From Rickettsia typhi (GTDB lineage Bacteria; Pseudomonadota; Alphaproteobacteria; Rickettsiales; Rickettsiaceae): 8,066 nt of DNA. Below, in pieces: positions 4,990-8,066 of the stretch. The notes below the pieces were generated by a model. The model ran no database searches, was not told where the DNA came from, and saw nothing but the letters and a program-made list of their open reading frames with translations. The stretch's first letter is position 1, and every line of letters starts with the position of its first letter. The stretch is from assembly GCA_945875975.1 (NCBI GenBank), contig CAMCMD010000052.1, forward strand, positions 1 to 8,066, written 5' to 3'. Made by a program: the position numbers and the translations under genes.

Positions 4990-6219
4990 TCAAAATTCTA
5001 CATTCGCAGTCATACCGGACAAAGCACTATTTCTCAAACAAAAGCCGTATACTTTTCTTACACATCGTGCGATTTCAGGAGTGAAAGCTGCGGTTTTTTT
5101 GAGGTCATTTAGTTGATTGACGATAAGTGTTAAAATAGCTTTTCCTCCTGAGGAACGCCCATCAATGGGTATACCTCCCCCTGTTGTCATAATATAATCT
5201 CCCATATTCATGGCCGAACAACAGAAAAAAAGACCTTCGTGTTTTGACGCATTAAGAGCCTTATCTATAAGTAAATATGGTTTTTGAGTAATGACATCGA
5301 TCACCTGGATTGCTTCATTTGACAAATTTTGGTCAATTCTTAAAAGAACAAAACGAGAGTCGGTATAAGCTTGCACTACTTTCTGATTGGAAGACCTAAC
5401 AGCTTTCGGATTCCTCTCAAGCCAATCAATAATAAATCGTTTATTGTTTTGGCCTCGGTAAAGCGTTGCGTAATCATAGAAGATATTCATCTCCGAATCA
5501 TTGTAGATTACTATTCTTTCTTCAAGAGGATCAAAATTTCCAAGTTCTTTAGAAATAGCTTCCATATTTTCCATGCACCCTTCAAAAACAAGGTTATGAA
5601 ATTCACTCAGCATCCTTCTCTCTTGCGCATATTCTTGGTAAATCTTTGATAGAAATTCTGATTTTTGCGGAGAGTAATTTGCCTTGATCTTATAGAGAGC
5701 TACTATCTTCTTTTCGTTGAGATTACTGAATATTTGAAAATCGTGAAAACTTCCTGGTCCTAATGGTTCTTGATCGTTTTCTTCCTCTTCTTCATTACGG
5801 TTCAAAGGGTCATAAAGGTTTCCAAACAGATAGTCCAACGCCAGCTCTGCGTCATTTTTTTCAAGAATACGATTAATTGTATAAGCTTTATAATGGTCAG
5901 CTAAAAACAAAATTTGTTGGCCTGTGGTTTCCAACTTTTTAGTGAATTGTTCTATTCTTTCAATATCTTCAAGTTGTGTTGATGTGGGGTTTTGACCGCG
6001 CCAAATATTACATTGCTTTAAAGCGACTAAAAGTAATTCACCTTGCTGGGAATATAGTTTGATTACCCGATCAATAGTCTCATTATCAAGCACGTGAGGT
6101 TTATTTTTACAAGCCTCAAGGTTTTTAAGCTGTTCCAGAGAATCTTGTAATTGAGCGGCACTTATTTCTATGTACATAGGAATCATGTCCAATGCATGGA
6201 ATTTTATTTTTTTTGTCAT
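4990..6219 (-). CDS. Uncharacterised 409-aa protein
   Basis: I cannot name this gene. It is soluble by composition, with no signal peptide or membrane span. Residues 15-125 are helix-rich and leucine/glutamine-heavy. Residues 142-151 form an acidic linker (NEEEEENDQE). Residues 160-285 are mixed helical. Residues about 288-352 look like a beta-rich domain (RFVLLRIDQ ... VIDVITQKPYLLID ... GDYIMTTGGGIPID). That last pattern, a strand pair plus D-x-x-TTG-x-x-PI, recalls the C-terminal domain of widespread bacterial proteins of unknown function, but I recall no validated role. The start is ATG 6219; the ribosome-binding site is poor. By eye it is less AT-rich than its neighbours, so it may have arrived separately. 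The frame is intact in a region where most genes are broken, which suggests selection or recent arrival. The plus-strand frame inside it is a shadow. Confidence 0.8.
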   Translation of the reverse strand: MTKKIKFHALDMIPMYIEISAAQLQDSLEQLKNLEACKNKPHVLDNETIDRVIKLYSQQGELLLVALKQCNIWRGQNPTSTQLEDIERIEQFTKKLETTGQQILFLADHYKAYTINRILEKNDAELALDYLFGNLYDPLNRNEEEEENDQEPLGPGSFHDFQIFSNLNEKKIVALYKIKANYSPQKSEFLSKIYQEYAQERRMLSEFHNLVFEGCMENMEAISKELGNFDPLEERIVIYNDSEMNIFYDYATLYRGQNNKRFIIDWLERNPKAVRSSNQKVVQAYTDSRFVLLRIDQNLSNEAIQVIDVITQKPYLLIDKALNASKHEGLFFCCSAMNMGDYIMTTGGGIPIDGRSSGGKAILTLIVNQLNDLKKTAAFTPEIARCVRKVYGFCLRNSALSGMTANVEF

Positions 6220-6320
6220 ATACCAATCGCCAATGAAATAGCTTAAATATACTTGAAATACTTAGAACTAACTAACATATTCACTAATGGATGATTTAAA
6301 AATATATTAAGGTAAAAATA

Positions 6321-6725
6321 ATGACGGACAAAGTATATGAAGTATCGGTAATGCTTAGTGCTCCTGAACTAAAGCAACCTAACAACGGATATCGTTTAGA
6401 AAATATTGAAAATATTATTAACCAATTACTCGTACCTCCTTATAAAGCTACTATTGAAGACGACATGAAAAGTAGATTACTTATGGATGGTATGCTGAAT
6501 TTTTATTTAAATATCGCTATACCAGAAACTCTACCTACCAAGTTTCTAAGCTACTTTATTGTCGGTAGTTTTGACTTAAATGAAGATATAGAGAATCAAT
6601 TAGAGATTGTAGGAAATTTAGTAAATACTTGTTTATACGGAAATTATATAACACAAAGTAATACTAATGCATTTGAACAGATAGCTATATTACCTGATGT
6701 ATCTGTTAGTTTTAAAAAAGTATAA
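6321..6725 (+). CDS. Uncharacterised 134-aa protein
   Basis: I do not recognise this gene. The protein is acidic in its middle (FDLNEDIENQLEI, about 91-103), has no membrane span and no cysteine-rich or nucleotide-binding motif. It opens with a strand-like KVYEVSVML and ends with a strand-like VSVSFKKV, which suggests a small alpha/beta fold with paired terminal strands. ATG 6321 has AAGG about eight bases upstream. It is divergent from the 409-aa gene across ~100 AT-rich bases, so shared control is possible. Its stop lies nine bases before the transposase start, so the insertion may have replaced its 3' flank or even its last codons. Confidence 0.65.
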   Translation: MTDKVYEVSVMLSAPELKQPNNGYRLENIENIINQLLVPPYKATIEDDMKSRLLMDGMLNFYLNIAIPETLPTKFLSYFIVGSFDLNEDIENQLEIVGNLVNTCLYGNYITQSNTNAFEQIAILPDVSVSFKKV

Positions 6726-7763
6726 GAAACAAAGATGAATTTAACGCAACAGCAAAAAGAAGTTCTAGAAGCTCAACATAAGAAAGAGTGAGACCATCGG
6801 ATTGCGGATCGTATTAAAGCCGTATTACTTCGTAACGAAGGTTGGTCGCAAATTCAGATTGCACAAGCCTTAAGAGTTCGTCCCGAAACAGTACATGAGC
6901 ATTTAAACGTGAAAAAAAGCAAAAACTTAAACCAGAGAATGGCGGTTCTGAGAGCTATCTAGATGAACAACAAACAGCTGTAATCATTCAACATTTAGAA
7001 CAGAAAATTTATACAAAAGTCAGTGATATTTGCGCTTATATTCGACACTCATACAGTGTTAGATTTACAGTATCAGGCATGACAAAATGGTTACATAAAC
7101 AAGGATTCTCCTATAAGAAACCTAAAGGAACTCCTGCTAAAGCGGACTTACAAAAACAAGCTGCCTTTATTACATATTATGAAAATTTACTAAGCACTAT
7201 TCCTGAAGATGAACCAATTGAATTTGGAGACGGCGTACATCCCACTATGGCAACAAAAATTACTTACGGTTGGATTAAAAAAGGTACGGATAAGCTAATT
7301 CAAACTACAGGATCAAAGATAAGGATGAATCTATTCGGCTCTATTAGTTTAGAGACTATGAAAGTTACCATTGGCTCTTACGAATCCATTAATAGCTCTG
7401 CTATAGAGCAACATTTTCAGAAGCTACGACAGATTTACCCAAACGCCCATAAAATTCATCTTATTTTAGATCAAGGATCATATAATACTAGCAAGGAAAC
7501 AAAAGAGTCCGCCAAGAAATATAATATTGATTTACATTATTTGCCGCCATATAGCCCTAATCTTAATCCTATCGAGCGATTATGGAAGGTAATGAATGAA
7601 TATTCTCGAAATAATCGATATTTTCAAACAGCTACTGAATTTAAAAAGGCAATTATGGATTTCTTTGAAATCACGTGGGATAAAATTGCATTCTCCATGG
7701 TTGATAGAATTAATGATAATTTTCAAGTTCTAAAACAGGTATCTTGAAGTTAAATGGGTATAA
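6720..7763 (+). mobile_element. IS630-family insertion, decayed, edges uncertain
   Basis: The element is recognised from its transposase only. IS630 elements duplicate a TA target, and GTATAA occurs at both suggested edges (6720-6725 and 7758-7763). I could not find convincing terminal inverted repeats just inside them, so the borders are a guess. The left edge would fall on the last codons of the 134-aa gene. Confidence 0.5.
6735..7747 (+). pseudogene. IS630-family transposase, stop codon plus frameshift
   Basis: The reading starts at ATG 6735 (MNLTQQQKEVLEAQHKKE), meets TGA at 6789-6791 where a sense codon such as CGA is expected, and continues DHRIADRIKAVLLRNEGWSQ into the N-terminal HTH (IQIAQALRV). 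At about 6909-6918 the frame moves by -1 and continues KLKPENGGSESY without interruption to TGA 7745-7747. The DDE core is complete: D in GDGVHPTMATK, D in LILDQGSYN, and E in PNLNPIERLWK, with 34 residues between the last two, the DD34E spacing of IS630. The shift sits at a run of seven A (6912-6918). That could permit programmed -1 frameshifting, but the upstream TGA would still block full-length product, so I call it broken. The intact 222-codon frame from 7079 lacks the DNA-binding half. Confidence 0.9.
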
Positions 7764-7785
7764 CATCACTTAATAGTTTTTGAGT

Positions 7786-7994
7786 TTATTCATTATAATT
7801 CAATACATTTTCAATATGTTGGTTGCCTTTTTCCAGATAGTTCGCCTTCCACATAGTTTCACGAATAGTTAAAAATTACAACAAGCAATATTAAAATTAC
7901 TAAACTTATCTACATGCCAATTAATTGCTTGTCCTAATACAAAATTATTACTAATATGCTGTAACTTACATTTTACGAATATAGTGCGTATGTT
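7786..7994 (-). pseudogene. Frameshifted relic of an unrecognised gene
   Basis: On the minus strand one frame (7994 down to 7869) contains NNFVLGQAINWHVDKFSNF and stops. A second frame (7875 down to 7786) continues at once with FLTIRETMWKANYLEKGNQ and ends VLNYNE. Two adjacent protein-like stretches containing tryptophan, joined by one frameshift, suggest the 3' end of a dead gene. No family is recognised and no start is visible. The rest of the right edge (7748-7785 and 7995-8066) shows nothing I can support. Confidence 0.3.
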
Positions 7995-8066
7995 TTAGTA
8001 TAAAACGAACTAATTGGAAAACAACAGTAAAATTTAGAAAAAATTAACTATATGGCTTACCAATTT

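Noticed and set aside
5371..5649. Plus-strand 92-codon frame inside the 409-aa gene
   Set aside because: Antisense to a longer intact frame; low-complexity hydrophobic and basic mix without a start signal.
1..8066. CRISPR array, tRNA, rRNA, riboswitch or restriction/defence system
   Set aside because: No evenly spaced repeats, no cloverleaf or ribosomal sequence, and no motif of a nuclease or methyltransferase seen on either strand.

Overview
The window is AT-rich DNA, roughly 30% G+C by eye. It reads like a stretch of plasmid, or plasmid-derived, sequence from an intracellular alphaproteobacterium. I favour Rickettsiales: the replication-initiator-like gene, the compact ParA operon, the IS630-type transposase style, the AT bias and the number of decaying gene relics all fit. 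That assignment is inference, because no ribosomal or other taxonomic marker is present.

Layout. Positions 1-1191 (minus) hold a large open frame that runs off the left edge. It has two winged-helix-like segments and is the probable plasmid replication initiator. Its leader (1192-1427) carries an oppositely oriented promoter and a good intrinsic terminator, which together could make a ~100-nt antisense RNA. Next, on the minus strand, is a 160-aa regulator built from two tandem copies of one HTH unit. It is divergent from a par operon: parA (type Ib-sized, 220 aa) followed after 10 nt by a 121-aa ribbon-helix-helix-like partner. A 15-bp perfect inverted repeat brackets the parA -10 element, and copies of the motif GGTAAT flank the operon.

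From 3121 to 4989 the DNA is a graveyard with islands. It contains a possible small membrane peptide (minus) whose ribosome-binding site lies in a hairpin, a frameshifted SWIM-zinc-finger-protein relic, a 103-aa TfoX-N-like gene behind a consensus sigma70 promoter, and unrecognised fragments.

From 4990 onward there is a 409-aa protein of unknown function (minus), a divergent 134-aa unknown protein (plus), and an IS630-family transposase with an in-frame TGA and a frameshift. At the right edge is a further frameshifted relic (minus).

How it fits together: the initiator, its possible antisense RNA, the tandem-HTH regulator and parA with its partner form a replication/partition backbone of about 3.1 kb. 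The remainder looks like cargo and insertion debris. The best candidates for new biology are the control sequences of the backbone and the double-HTH regulator, not a defence or biosynthetic system, for which I see no evidence.
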